Shown piece after piece: positions 1 through 15,700 of a DNA stretch of 57,809 nt. Both the position numbers and the translations under genes were made by a program. The notes under the pieces are model-generated. The model made no database searches. It worked only from the letters and a program-made list of their open reading frames with translations, and had not been told where the DNA came from. The stretch covers positions 1 through 57,809 of the forward strand of contig JAURVI010000008.1 of assembly GCA_030655515.1 (NCBI GenBank). The letters run 5' to 3'. Source of the stretch: Polaromonas sp. (GTDB taxonomy: Bacteria > Pseudomonadota > Gammaproteobacteria > Burkholderiales > Burkholderiaceae_C). Each line of letters starts with the position of its first letter. The first letter of the stretch is position 1.

Positions 1-3169
<3,169 letters not shown>

Positions 3170-3173
<4 letters not shown>

Positions 3174-3268
3174 GCATCGGCGACCGGATGCTTTCTGAGC
3201 AAGTTCAGCCCCCTCGGGGGGCAGAGCGCCACACGCAGTGGGCGAACGTGGGGGCGCACCCATCTTGA
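3170..3268 (+). CDS. Repeat-derived 32-codon leader ORF linking smc to zipA
   Basis: This short frame starts with an ATG overlapping the smc stop (ATGA) and ends with a TGA overlapping the proposed TTG start of zipA (TTGA). Most of it (3206-3256) is a copy of the GC-rich intergenic repeat found elsewhere in the window. A ribosome finishing smc could reinitiate here and then again at zipA. I see no domain and infer no function for the peptide. The coupling role is an inference from the exact overlaps. Confidence 0.4.
3206..3256. repeat. GC-rich intergenic repeat, copy 1
   Basis: A copy of the repeat with core CCCCCTCGGGGGGCAG and a tail ending in CGTGGGGGCGC, lying between smc and the zipA start. 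It is shorter and more diverged in the middle than the copies at 14.6, 31.8, 32.7 and 46.6 kb. Confidence 0.8.
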
Positions 3269-4323
3269 GCACACTCCAGATCAGTTTGGCGATCATCGGC
3301 GGCCTGGTACTGGCCCTCGTGGTCGCCCACGGCGCCTGGTCAGCCCGCAAAAACCTGCCCCGACAGCCTGAGCCCGACCCGGTCGCTGCTGAACCAGCCG
3401 GAGACGCTTCTTTTGACACGCAGCCGGAGCGCGAGGAACCCGGCTTTGACCGGGACTCCAGCCTGGACACGTTGGCCGCGCTGACTGCGCCCGAGAAAAA
3501 AACCGGGCTCGATGCGCTGATCGACGTGATTGCCCCGGTCGCCGTCGACTCGGTGGTCTCCGGCGAAGCAGCCCTGGCCGCCATGCCGGGCGCGCGCCGC
3601 GCCGGGAGCAAACCGTTTGCCATTGAAGGCCTGAGCGTGACGACCGGCGCCTGGGAAACCCCGAAGCCGGGCCAGCGCTACAGTGCGTTTCAGGCCGGTG
3701 TGCAGTTGACCAACCGCACCGGGGCGCTGAACGAGATCGAGTTTTCGGAATTTGTCATGAAAGCGCAAGCCTTTGCCGATGCGATTGACGGCCAGCCCGA
3801 GTTTCCGGACATGCTCGACGCGGTCGCCCGCGCCAGAGAGCTGGACCAGTTCGCCAGCGCCCACGATGCGCAACTGAGCTTCACCCTGCGCGCCAAGCAC
3901 ACAGCCTGGAGTCCGGGTTATGTGCAGCAAAGCGCGGCCAAGCAGGGTTTTGTCGCCGGCGCCATTCCGGGCCGCATGGTGCTGCCCGCCAGCCAGAGCG
4001 GCCACCACGCGCCGATACTGGGCCTGGCGTTTGATGCGATGGCTGCCTTGGCGGAGGACCCGGAGCAAACCGCCTTGCGCGAGCTGACGCTGTCTCTCGA
4101 CGTGCCGCAGGTGCTGCGTTCCGAGCAGCCCTTTGTGCGCATGTGCGAGGCAGCCATTGCACTGGCCGCCAGTATGGACGGCGTGATCATCGACGACCAG
4201 GGCCAGCCGATCCGGCCCGCGACCATGGAAGTCATCCACGCTGATCTCGAGCAGCTCTACGACACGCTGGAAGGCCGCGACATGCCGGCCGGTTCGGCGC
4301 TGGGGCGGCGTTTGTTCTCTTAG
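3265..4323 (+). CDS. zipA: Cell division protein ZipA homologue
   Basis: ZipA anchors FtsZ to the inner membrane during divisome assembly. I place the start at TTG 3265, which gives STLQISLAIIGGLVLALVV, a single N-terminal membrane anchor; a GTG at 3238 in the same frame would add nine residues read from the repeat. After the anchor come a charged, Pro/Glu-rich linker and a C-terminal globular region (about residues 120-352) that fits the ZipA FtsZ-binding domain. The position between smc and ligA is the usual place for zipA in Burkholderiales and supports the call as much as the sequence does. The TTG overlaps the stop of the preceding mini-ORF. The start may once have been an ATG beside the smc stop, displaced by repeat insertion. 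Confidence 0.8.
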   Translation: MSTLQISLAIIGGLVLALVVAHGAWSARKNLPRQPEPDPVAAEPAGDASFDTQPEREEPGFDRDSSLDTLAALTAPEKKTGLDALIDVIAPVAVDSVVSGEAALAAMPGARRAGSKPFAIEGLSVTTGAWETPKPGQRYSAFQAGVQLTNRTGALNEIEFSEFVMKAQAFADAIDGQPEFPDMLDAVARARELDQFASAHDAQLSFTLRAKHTAWSPGYVQQSAAKQGFVAGAIPGRMVLPASQSGHHAPILGLAFDAMAALAEDPEQTALRELTLSLDVPQVLRSEQPFVRMCEAAIALAASMDGVIIDDQGQPIRPATMEVIHADLEQLYDTLEGRDMPAGSALGRRLFS

Positions 4324-4376
4324 GCGTTTTCACCGGTGAAATGATGTGAACCGAGAATATTTCGACTTTTGTGAAC

Positions 4377-4412
4377 AACTTTGCTAAAAAGTCGCGACTT
4401 TTTAGCAAAGTT
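4377..4412. promoter_or_regulatory. Perfect 36-base palindrome upstream of the ATPase gene
   Basis: Eighteen-base arms (AACTTTGCTAAAAAGTCG and its exact complement) meet with no spacer. A TATAAAAT-like -10 box lies at 4415-4421, directly between the palindrome and the ATG at 4428, and no Shine-Dalgarno sequence is visible. This arrangement suggests an operator over the -35 region and a leaderless or nearly leaderless transcript. It could also form a cruciform or RNA hairpin. Confidence 0.7.
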
Positions 4413-4427
4413 ATATAAAATAGTCGT

Positions 4428-7657
<3,230 letters not shown>

Positions 7658-7694
7658 GCAGGAAGCCGCGCATGTTTGAAACGAAGTTGACCTG

Positions 7695-8234
7695 ATGACA
7701 ATCCGTGAAATCCTCAAAATGGGCGACCCGCGCTTGCTGCGTATTGCCCCGCCCGTCACCGAATTCGACACCGACGCCCTGCATCTGCTGGTGGCCGACA
7801 TGTTCGACACCATGCGCTCCGCCGAGGGGGCCGGCCTGGCTGCGCCGCAGATCGGCGTGAATTTGCAACTGGTGATCTTTGGCACCGACGAGGTCAACCC
7901 GCGCTACCCGGATGCGCCGCTGGTGCCGCGCACCGTGCTGCTGAACCCGGTCATCACGCCTTTGTCGGACGAGGAAGAAAGCGGTTGGGAAGGCTGCCTG
8001 TCGGTGCCCGGCCTGCGCGGCCTGGTGCCGCGTTTTTCGCGGATTCGGTACACCGGATTCGATCCCTATGGGGATGTGATCGACCGGACGGTGGATGGCT
8101 TTCATGCCCGGGTGGCGCAGCACGAGTGCGACCACCTGATCGGCAGGTTGTACCCGATGCGAATCCGGGACTTCACGCAGTTTGGCTTTACCGAGGTCTT
8201 GTTCCCGGGGCTGGACGCCTCAGCCGACGACTGA
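7695..8234 (+). CDS. def: Peptide deformylase
   Basis: Removes the formyl group from the N-terminal methionine of new proteins. All three family motifs are present in the 179-residue protein: [10 protein letters not shown] (residues 45-54), EGCLS with metal ligand Cys101, and HECDH with His143, Glu144 and His147. The gap after ligA is 37 bases, so it may be read from the same transcript. It converges with the minus-strand gene starting at 8246; the 11-base gap holds no visible terminator. Not being next to fmt, it may be one of several deformylase paralogues. Confidence 0.95.
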   Translation: MTIREILKMGDPRLLRIAPPVTEFDTDALHLLVADMFDTMRSAEGAGLAAPQIGVNLQLVIFGTDEVNPRYPDAPLVPRTVLLNPVITPLSDEEESGWEGCLSVPGLRGLVPRFSRIRYTGFDPYGDVIDRTVDGFHARVAQHECDHLIGRLYPMRIRDFTQFGFTEVLFPGLDASADD

Positions 8235-8245
8235 CGGCGAAAATC

Positions 8246-8776
8246 TCAGGAAGCGCGGACAGCGGGGCGGTCTGCCGGCAGCTTGATGCCAGACCCCGTG
8301 CCCAGCACGGAGCGCCACCACTGGGCGGACCCATCCGGTGGCACGGGCGGGGCCGTCAAGGCATTGCGCCGGAGGTAGTCAATCGTGACGCGGCGGCGGT
8401 AACGTCCCACATCGTTGCCGGCCATTTCAATCAGCGGGCGTGCGGCCCCCTGGCTTTGCACCAGCAGTTGCCCGGGCGCCGCACCGGCTTTGACCAGCGC
8501 CGCCCGCACGGCAATGGCCCGGCGGTCCCCCATCAGCCAGAAAAAACGGTGGCTGCCAGTGCCGTAACTGTGGCCGGAGATCACGGCGGCGAGGTACGGG
8601 TGGGCGATCAGGTATGCGGCATGGGCGCGCAGCATTTCTTCATAGCAACTGGGTAGCAGCCAACTGTCGGGCTCGAAAAATACCTGGCGGGCCAGCGGGC
8701 GGCCGTCGCTGGCGCAGGCGCCGGACGCGCGTAAAAACTGTTCGCGGGTCAAGAGGGTCAGTGCGTTGTTTGTCAC
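8246..8776 (-). CDS. OmpA/MotB-like domain protein with altered binding site
   Basis: The start is GTG 8776, with AAGGAG eight bases upstream on the minus strand; an in-frame ATG further up has no such site. The 176-residue product shows an OmpA C-terminal-like pattern: FFEPDSWLL, then VISGHSYGTGS, then RRAIAVRAALVKAGA and RYRRRVTIDY. Family members bind peptidoglycan through an Asp in GHTD and an Arg in the RA.AV helix. Here the Asp position reads Tyr (GHSY) while the Arg is kept. I see no signal peptide or lipobox. The protein may therefore be cytoplasmic or use the fold differently. Lying downstream of glnD on the same strand but separated by an AT-rich spacer, it probably has its own promoter. 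Confidence 0.6.
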   Translation of the reverse strand: MTNNALTLLTREQFLRASGACASDGRPLARQVFFEPDSWLLPSCYEEMLRAHAAYLIAHPYLAAVISGHSYGTGSHRFFWLMGDRRAIAVRAALVKAGAAPGQLLVQSQGAARPLIEMAGNDVGRYRRRVTIDYLRRNALTAPPVPPDGSAQWWRSVLGTGSGIKLPADRPAVRAS

Positions 8777-8779
8777 GAA

Positions 8780-9001
8780 AATCTCCTTGGGTTGGGTACA
8801 CGTCGAAGCGATGCGTGAATGCTGCGAGGCCGACGACAGCCTGAACAGAACAACCATTCTGGGCTTCGAGCCAGCCCCTTGTCTACCCGGTTTCGATGAC
8901 AAAAAGTGCGCTTTGTTTATTGATGTATTACTTTAATAAACAAATTTAACTTGATGATTTATATATAAAATTTATTAAATTAATTCACGGGTCGTGGACA
9001 G
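8780..9001 (-). promoter_or_regulatory. AT-rich intergenic region with a 10-base inverted repeat
   Basis: This gap between glnD and the OmpA-like gene is very AT-rich from about 8900 to 8985. TTTGTTTATT at 8912-8921 and AATAAACAAA at 8935-8944 are perfect inverted arms with a 13-base spacer, a plausible operator for the minus-strand gene. No strong GC hairpin terminator for glnD is visible. Confidence 0.5.
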
Positions 9002-11695
9002 TCAAGCCGCCAGGGCTTCCAGCAACTCGGTCTCGATCGCAATCTGCGCCTTGTTTTGCTGCAATTCCGGCCCGTCAATCAGGAAAGTGTCTTCCACGCG
9101 TTCACCCAGGGTCGTGACTTTGGCAAGCTGCAAGTTGATGCGGTGGCGCGCCAGTACGCGGGCGATTGAATACAGCAAACCCACACGGTCGCTGGCCGAG
9201 ACACTGAGCAACCAGCGCTGGGCTTTTTCATCGGGGCGCAGATCGACCCTGGGCGCAATCGGGAAGCTCTTGACGCGGCGCGACACCCGGCCTTTGCCGG
9301 GGGCCGGCAGCGGGCCGCTTTCTTCGATGGTGCGGTCCAGCTCGGCTTCGACCATGGCCACCAGTTCACGGTAGTGGTCGGCCAGCGTCGAACTGACCAC
9401 CTGGAAGGTGTCCAGCGCATAACCGGGCGCACCCTTGCAGGGCTTGGCGGTGTGGACCTTGGCATCAAGAATGCTGAAGCCCGCCCCCTCAAAGTAGCCG
9501 CAGATGCGGGCAAAGAGGTCGGGCGCATCGGGTGTGTAAACCAGCACCTGCAGGCCTTCGCCGGCCGCCGAGCGGCGTGCCCGCACAATACATTTGGCGG
9601 TGCCCACATGGCGCGACAGATGGCGGGTGTGCCAGGCAATGTCGCCGGCCTCGTGGCGCATGAAATAACTGATATCCAAGGTGTCCCACAAGGCCTTGTG
9701 CGCCTCGAAGGGTTCGGCGTGCAGGGCCAGGATGGTCAGCGCTTCGCGTTTGCGGGCTTCCACCTCGGCGTCCGGGTCGGGCGCGCGGCCGCCCAGCACG
9801 CGCAGGGTGTAGCGGTACAGGTCTTCCAGCAGCTTGCCTTTCCACGCATTCCACACTTTGGGGCTGGTGCCTCGGATGTCGGCCACTGTCAGCAGATACA
9901 GCGCGGTCAGGTAACGCTCGTTGCCGACGCGTTGGGCAAAGGCGGCAATGACCTGCGGGTCGCTCAGGTCTTCCTTCTGGGCAATGCGGCTCATGCTCAG
10001 GTGTTCGCCGACCAGGAACTCGATGAGCAGGGCGTCTTCGGCGGCGATGCCGTGCTGGCGGCAAAACACGCGCACCTCCCTGCAGCCGAGTTCGGAATGG
10101 TCGCCGCCGCGGCCTTTGGCGATGTCGTGAAACAGCGCGGCGACGTACAGAATCCAGGGCTTGTCCCAGCCGGCGGCCAGTTGCGAACACGCCGGGTATT
10201 CATGCGCGTGTTCGGCCATGAAAAAGCGCCGCACGTTGCGCAGCACCATCAGGATGTGCTGGTCCACCGTGTAGACGTGGAACAGGTCGTGCTGCATTTG
10301 TCCGACGATTTTGCGGAACACCCACAAATAGCGGCCCAGCACCGAGGTCTGGTTCATCAGACGCATCGCGTGGGTGATGCCCGAGGGCTGCTGCAAAATT
10401 TGCCGGAAGGTGTCGCGGTTGACCGGGTCGCGCCGGAACCCGGCGTCCATCACACCGCGCGCGTTGTACAGCGCCCGTAAGGTGCGGGCCGACAGGCCCT
10501 GGATGCCGGGCGTGGTCTGGAACAGCAGGAAGGTTTCCAAAATCGCGTGCGGCTGCCGCACATACAGGTCGTCGCTGGCGACTTCCATCAGGCCGCCCTT
10601 GTCGAAAAACCGTTCGTTGATGGCGCGCAGCGGCCAGGTGTGGGGGTTGAGCCGCTCTTCAATATTGAGCAGCAAAATCTGGTTGAGCTGCGTCACCGCC
10701 TTGGCGGCCCAGTAGTAGCGGCGCATCAGTGCTTCGCTGGCCCGAACAAGGCCCCCACGCTCGGCACTGGCGTGTTCTTCCTGCCCGTCGAGGGGGCCGT
10801 TACGCCTAGGGGCGGCCCGTCGGCGAAACGCGTCTTCACCATAACCGAAGGACTCCGCCACTGCGGTTTGCAAGTCAAAGACCAGCCGGTCCTCGCGCCG
10901 TCCGGCAATGAGGTGCAGGCGCGCGCGGATCAGGCAGAGCAGGGCTTCGTTGGCCTTGATCTGTCGTACTTCAAACGCCGTTGCCAGGCCGCTTTGCGCC
11001 AGGTCGTCCCAGGACTTGCCCAGCCCGGCAGCGTGGGCCACCCACAAAATGACTTGCAGGTCGCGCAGGCCGCCGGGAGATTCCTTGCAGTTGGGTTCCA
11101 GCGCGTAGGGCGTATTTTCAAACTTGTTGTGGCGCTGGCGCAGCTCCAGCGTCTTGGCGACAAAAAAAGCCTGGGGGTCATGAACGCTGTCGAGTTGTCG
11201 CATCAGCGTTGAAAATATCTCTTTCGAGCCGGATACCAGGCGTGCTTCCAGCATCGAGGTTTGCACCGTCACATCTTTGACGGCTTCCTCGACACAGTCT
11301 GCAACCGTGCGAACGCTGGAGCTGATCTCTAATCCGCTGTCCCAGCAACTGCCTATGAAGTTTTCGATTTTGGCCTTCAGGGCGGCATCGTGGTCCACCC
11401 CGGCGTCATGGGGCAGCAGCAGCAGCACGTCAACATCGGAATGCGGAAACAGCTCGCCCCGGCCGAATCCACCGACCGCCACCAGCGCGCAGCCGGCGGG
11501 AAAATCGGCGCGCAGCCAGAGCTGGCGCAGCGCCGAGTCGGTGTGCCTGGCCAGTTTGTGCAGCAGGCTGTGAATGCCGCGCGTGGACGCCCCACTGCCG
11601 GCCAGCGAGGCCAGCAGCGCGTTTTTACCGGCCCGGTAGTGCTCGCGCAGCAGAACCGGTGCGGTCGCCAGGGAAGAAGGCAGCGCGGAGTGCAT
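9002..11695 (-). CDS. glnD: PII uridylyltransferase/uridylyl-removing enzyme GlnD
   Basis: GlnD is the glutamine sensor that adds UMP to PII proteins when nitrogen is scarce and removes it when glutamine is high. The 897-residue protein has the nucleotidyltransferase motif [15 protein letters not shown] (residues 75-89, with Asp87 and Asp89), an HD hydrolase domain around [16 protein letters not shown], and two C-terminal ACT domains beginning at about [14 protein letters not shown] and [15 protein letters not shown]. Residues about 290-315 ([20 protein letters not shown] and neighbours) are encoded by a copy of the GC-rich repeat and look like an in-frame insertion between the nucleotidyltransferase region and the conserved [13 protein letters not shown] helix. 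The gene follows map by 34 bases and probably shares its transcript. Confidence 0.95.
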   Translation of the reverse strand: MHSALPSSLATAPVLLREHYRAGKNALLASLAGSGASTRGIHSLLHKLARHTDSALRQLWLRADFPAGCALVAVGGFGRGELFPHSDVDVLLLLPHDAGVDHDAALKAKIENFIGSCWDSGLEISSSVRTVADCVEEAVKDVTVQTSMLEARLVSGSKEIFSTLMRQLDSVHDPQAFFVAKTLELRQRHNKFENTPYALEPNCKESPGGLRDLQVILWVAHAAGLGKSWDDLAQSGLATAFEVRQIKANEALLCLIRARLHLIAGRREDRLVFDLQTAVAESFGYGEDAFRRRAAPRRNGPLDGQEEHASAERGGLVRASEALMRRYYWAAKAVTQLNQILLLNIEERLNPHTWPLRAINERFFDKGGLMEVASDDLYVRQPHAILETFLLFQTTPGIQGLSARTLRALYNARGVMDAGFRRDPVNRDTFRQILQQPSGITHAMRLMNQTSVLGRYLWVFRKIVGQMQHDLFHVYTVDQHILMVLRNVRRFFMAEHAHEYPACSQLAAGWDKPWILYVAALFHDIAKGRGGDHSELGCREVRVFCRQHGIAAEDALLIEFLVGEHLSMSRIAQKEDLSDPQVIAAFAQRVGNERYLTALYLLTVADIRGTSPKVWNAWKGKLLEDLYRYTLRVLGGRAPDPDAEVEARKREALTILALHAEPFEAHKALWDTLDISYFMRHEAGDIAWHTRHLSRHVGTAKCIVRARRSAAGEGLQVLVYTPDAPDLFARICGYFEGAGFSILDAKVHTAKPCKGAPGYALDTFQVVSSTLADHYRELVAMVEAELDRTIEESGPLPAPGKGRVSRRVKSFPIAPRVDLRPDEKAQRWLLSVSASDRVGLLYSIARVLARHRINLQLAKVTTLGERVEDTFLIDGPELQQNKAQIAIETELLEALAA
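10750..10825. repeat. GC-rich repeat inside glnD, copy 2 (diverged)
   Basis: The plus strand shows GGCCCCCACGCTCGGCAC, then GTCGAGGGGGCC, then GGGGCGGCCCGTCGGCG, the same blocks in the same order as the copy at 46.6 kb but with more substitutions. It stays in frame with glnD and adds about 25 residues. Its divergence suggests an old insertion. Confidence 0.7.
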
Positions 11696-11729
11696 TTGCG
11701 GCAGGCCCGTGCGCTGTTACTGCGCTGGC

Positions 11730-12596
11730 TCAGGCGACGGAATCAGCCGTGGACGGCGCCACGGCCTGTCCGGCCGCACCGGCTTGCGGCGCGGGGACAA
11801 AGGCCGGTATCGGCGGGCTTGCGCTTGAGAGCGTCAGCACTTCGTAGCTGGTTTCGGTCACCAGCACCGTGTGCTCCCATTGCGCCGAGAGGGAATGGTC
11901 GCGCGTCACAATGCTCCAGCCGTCTTTCTCGGGGCCGTCCTTGATGTCTCGCTTGCCGGCGTTGATCATCGGCTCGATGGTGAAGGTCATGCCGGGTTTG
12001 AGCTCTTCCAGCGTACCGGGCCGACCATAGTGCAGGACTTGCGGTTCTTCATGAAATTTTTGACCGACACCATGCCCGCAGAATTCGCGCACGATGGAAA
12101 AGCCCTGTTTTTCCGCAAAGGTCTGGATTGCAAAACCAATGTCACCCAGCCGCACGCCCGGTTTGACGCGCATGATGCCGTGCCACATCGCCTCATAAGT
12201 CACCGCGCAAAGGCGTTTGGCGGCAATCGAAGCCTCGCCGACCAGAAACATCCGGCTGGTGTCGCCGTGCCAGCCGTCCTTGATGACGGTCACGTCGATA
12301 TTGACGATGTCGCCTTTTTTCAAAGGCTTGTCGTTGGGGATGCCGTGACAGACCTGGTGGTTGACCGAGGTACACAGCGATTTGGGGTAGGGTGCATAGC
12401 CGGGGGGCTGGTAGCCCAGCGTGGCCGGAATCGTGCCCTGGACCTGGGTCATGTAGTCATGGGCCAGCCGGTCGATCTCGTTCGTGGTGACGCCGGGTTT
12501 GACGAAGGGGGTCAGGTAGTCCAGCACGTCAGAGGCCAGCCTGCCAGCGACACGCATGCCTTCTATGCCCTGGACGTCTTTATAGATAATGCTCAT
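11730..12596 (-). CDS. map: Type I methionine aminopeptidase
   Basis: Removes the initiator methionine from nascent proteins after deformylation. The 288-residue protein carries the type I metal-site pattern: NHQVCHGIPN with the substrate-binding His, NIDVTV and HGDTSRMF with the two Asp ligands, GHGVGQKFHEEP with the His ligand, TIEPMI with Glu, and QWEHTVLVTE with the last Glu. The C-terminus after TETSYEVLTLS is a 30-residue Ala/Pro-rich tail not needed for catalysis. A perfect palindrome GGATAATTATCC (12598-12609) lies immediately before the ATG and contains a possible -10 box, so the transcript may be very short-leadered. It is divergent from purL and upstream of glnD. Confidence 0.96.
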   Translation of the reverse strand: MSIIYKDVQGIEGMRVAGRLASDVLDYLTPFVKPGVTTNEIDRLAHDYMTQVQGTIPATLGYQPPGYAPYPKSLCTSVNHQVCHGIPNDKPLKKGDIVNIDVTVIKDGWHGDTSRMFLVGEASIAAKRLCAVTYEAMWHGIMRVKPGVRLGDIGFAIQTFAEKQGFSIVREFCGHGVGQKFHEEPQVLHYGRPGTLEELKPGMTFTIEPMINAGKRDIKDGPEKDGWSIVTRDHSLSAQWEHTVLVTETSYEVLTLSSASPPIPAFVPAPQAGAAGQAVAPSTADSVA

Positions 12597-12782
12597 AGGA
12601 TAATTATCCCACTTGCCCCGGCGGAAGTGGGCAGGCTCGGCCAGCGCCCACGATGCCGGCAGGGCCTGGGGCGGACGGCCGGTCGCTGATAAAATCCAAC
12701 GCTAAAAAGCAGTCTCCCCAGACGGCCAAACCCCGGTAGAGGCCCGCAGCGGCCTGCCGACAACCACAAGGCCACCGCCACC
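12597..12782. promoter_or_regulatory. Divergent map/purL intergenic region
   Basis: This 186-base gap must hold both promoters. Visible items are the palindrome GGATAATTATCC at 12598-12609, a 7-base hairpin CCCACTT/AAGTGGG at 12608-12631, and a GATAAAAT box near 12688 that could be the purL -10. I do not recognise a convincing -35 or a PurR-type operator. Confidence 0.45.
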
Positions 12783-15700
12783 GTGACCCTGCATCTGACG
12801 ACTTTTGAGGGCGAGCCCCACGGGATCAGCGCCCTGAGCGACTTTCGAGTCCGGCAACTTCTCCCGCGCCTGCAAGCCCTTCACGACAAAATTGCCGGGA
12901 TCAGCGCCCGTTTCGTGCATCTGGTGGCGACAGAAATGCCGGCTACCGAGGCCGTCAAAAGCCAGTTGTCGGCCCTGCTGACCTACGGCGAACCTTTGCC
13001 GGCCTCGGCTGCGGCACGGGATACCCGTCTGTTGTTCATCGTGTCGCCGCGTTTCGGCACGGTCTCGCCCTGGGCCTCCAAAGCCACCGATATCGCCCGC
13101 AATTGCGGCTTGGCGGTCAAACGGATAGAACGCATCACCGAATACCAACTGACACTCAAGACCGGCCTTTTCGGCAAAACCGTGCTCAGCGAGCCGCAGC
13201 GCCAGCAAATCGCCGCGCTGCTGCATGATCGCATGACGGAAAGCGTGATGTTCGACCGGGCACAGGCCTCTGGCCTTTTCACCGAGCTGCAGGGCGCGCC
13301 GCTGCAAACCATTGACGTGCTGGCCGGCGGCAAGGCGGCGCTGGAGCGCGCCAACAGCGAGTTCGGTCTGGCGTTGGCGCTCGATGAAATCGACTACCTG
13401 GTCCATGCCTTCACCCAGCTCCAGCGCAATCCGACCGACGTCGAGCTGATGATGTTTGCGCAAGCCAACAGCGAGCATTGCCGCCACAAGATTTTCAACG
13501 CCGATTTCACGATTGACGGTGTGCGCCAGGACAAAAGCCTGTTTGCGATGATCCGCAACACCGAGAAACTCCATTCCCGGCACACGGTGGTGGCGTATTC
13601 CGACAACGCCTCGGTGATGGAAGGTGGAAAAATCCAGAAGTTTTATCCGAAATTGGTCTCTGATCCAATCAATGCGGGCGCAACCAGCTATCAAGCCTAT
13701 AGCGCTTCGGATGACGTGCTGACCCATGTGCTGATGAAGGTCGAGACGCATAACCATCCCACGGCGATTGCACCGTTTCCGGGCGCATCCACCGGTGCCG
13801 GCGGCGAAATCCGCGATGAAGGCGCCACCGGGCGCGGCTCCAAACCGAAAGCCGGTCTGACGGGTTTTACCGTCTCCAGATTGTGGGGCGGTGATGACGG
13901 CAAACCGGAGCACCTTGCCAGCCCGCTGCAGATCATGACGGAAGGCCCGCTGGGCGGCGCGGCATTCAACAATGAGTTCGGCCGGCCCAACCTGGCTGGC
14001 TACTTCCGCGAATACGAGCAAACCGTGGACGGCCAGCGCTGGGGTTACCACAAGCCCATCATGATCGCCGGCGGCGTCGGCACCATTGATGCGGCGTTGA
14101 CAAAAAAAATCCTGTTCCCTGCCGGCACCTTGCTGATCCAGCTTGGCGGCCCCGGCATGCGCATCGGCATGGGCGGCAGCGCGGCCAGCTCCATGGCCTC
14201 GGGCGCCAATGCGGCGCAACTCGACTTCGATTCGGTGCAGCGCGGCAATCCCGAGATCGAGCGCCGGGCCCAGGAAGTCATCAACCAATGCGCGCAGATG
14301 GGTGCAGCCAATCCGATTCTGGCGATTCACGATGTCGGCGCGGGCGGCCTGTCCAACGCGTTTCCCGAGCTGGTCAACGATGCCGGCCGGGGCGCGCGTT
14401 TTGATCTGCGCGCGGTGCCGCTGGAAGAAAGCGGGCTGTCGCCGAAAGAAATCTGGAGCAATGAAAGCCAGGAGCGTTATGTGATGGCGATTGCGCCCGA
14501 GTCGCTGGCGCAATTCCAGGCTTTTTGCGAGCGCGAGCGCTGCCCGTTTTCGGTGGTGGGTGTTGCCACCGAAGAAAAAGACCTCGTGCTGTTTGATGGT
14601 GATATCGGAGAGGCCGCGCGCCGCGCTGGGCCGCCCCAAGCAAGCGCAGCCCCCTCGGGGGGCAGCGCAGTACGCGAAGCGACAAGCGTGGGGGCTCCGG
14701 TTCACATGCCCATGAGCGTGCTGCTCGGCAAACCGCCCAAAATGCACCGCGACGTGACCAGCGTGGCGCGCCCCGTCAAGCCGCTGGATTTGACCGGTGT
14801 CGACCTGGAAAAAAGCTGCATCGCCGTGCTCGGCCACCCCACGGTGGCGTCCAAACGCTTTTTGATTACCATCGGCGACCGCACCGTCGGCGGTCTCACG
14901 CACCGCGACCAGATGGTCGGTCCGTGGCAAGTGCCGGTGGCCGACTGTGCGGTGACCCTGGCCGACTACCAGGGTTTTGCCGGCGAAGCGATGAGCATGG
15001 GCGAGCGCACGCCGCTGGCAACCCGCAACGCCGCCGCTTCGGGCCGCATGGCGGTGGCCGAAGCCATTACCAATTTGCTGGCGGCGCCCATGGAGTTGCC
15101 GCGCGTGAAGCTGTCGGCCAACTGGATGGCCGCCTGCGGCGAGCCGGGGCAGGATGCGGCACTGTACGAGACCGTCAAGGCCGTGGGCATGGAACTGTGC
15201 CCGGCCCTCGGCGTGTCGATTCCCGTCGGCAAGGATTCGCTGTCCATGCGCACGGTCTGGCGTGACGGGGCCGACAGCAGAAAGGTGATCTCACCGGTGT
15301 CGCTGATCGTCAGCGCCTTCGCCACGCTGGCCGATGTGCGCGGGACGCTGACGCCGCAACTGAACGCGCTGGAGGCCGACACCACCTTGATCCTGATCGA
15401 CCTGGGCAAAGGCCGGAGTCGCATGGGCGGCTCCATCCTGGCGCAAAGCCTGAACCTTGAGGGCGGTGACGTGCCCGATCTGGACGACCCGAAAGACCTG
15501 GTCAACCTGGTCAATGCCATCAACGCCTTGCGCGCGCAAGGGCAGCTCCTGGCCTACCACGACCGCAGCGACGGCGGCTTGTTTGCCACTGCCTGCGAAA
15601 TGGCCTTTGCCGGCCATGTCGGCGTGTCGCTCAACATCGACATGCTGCTGGTCGAGGGCGATGGTATTTCGGACAGCCGCATGGACACCGGCGACAGCAA

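Noticed and set aside
12702..14930. A 742-codon minus-strand frame opposite purL
   Set aside because: It lies opposite clear PurL motifs, is rich in His/Arg/Gly as expected for an antisense of GC-rich coding DNA, and has no family pattern.
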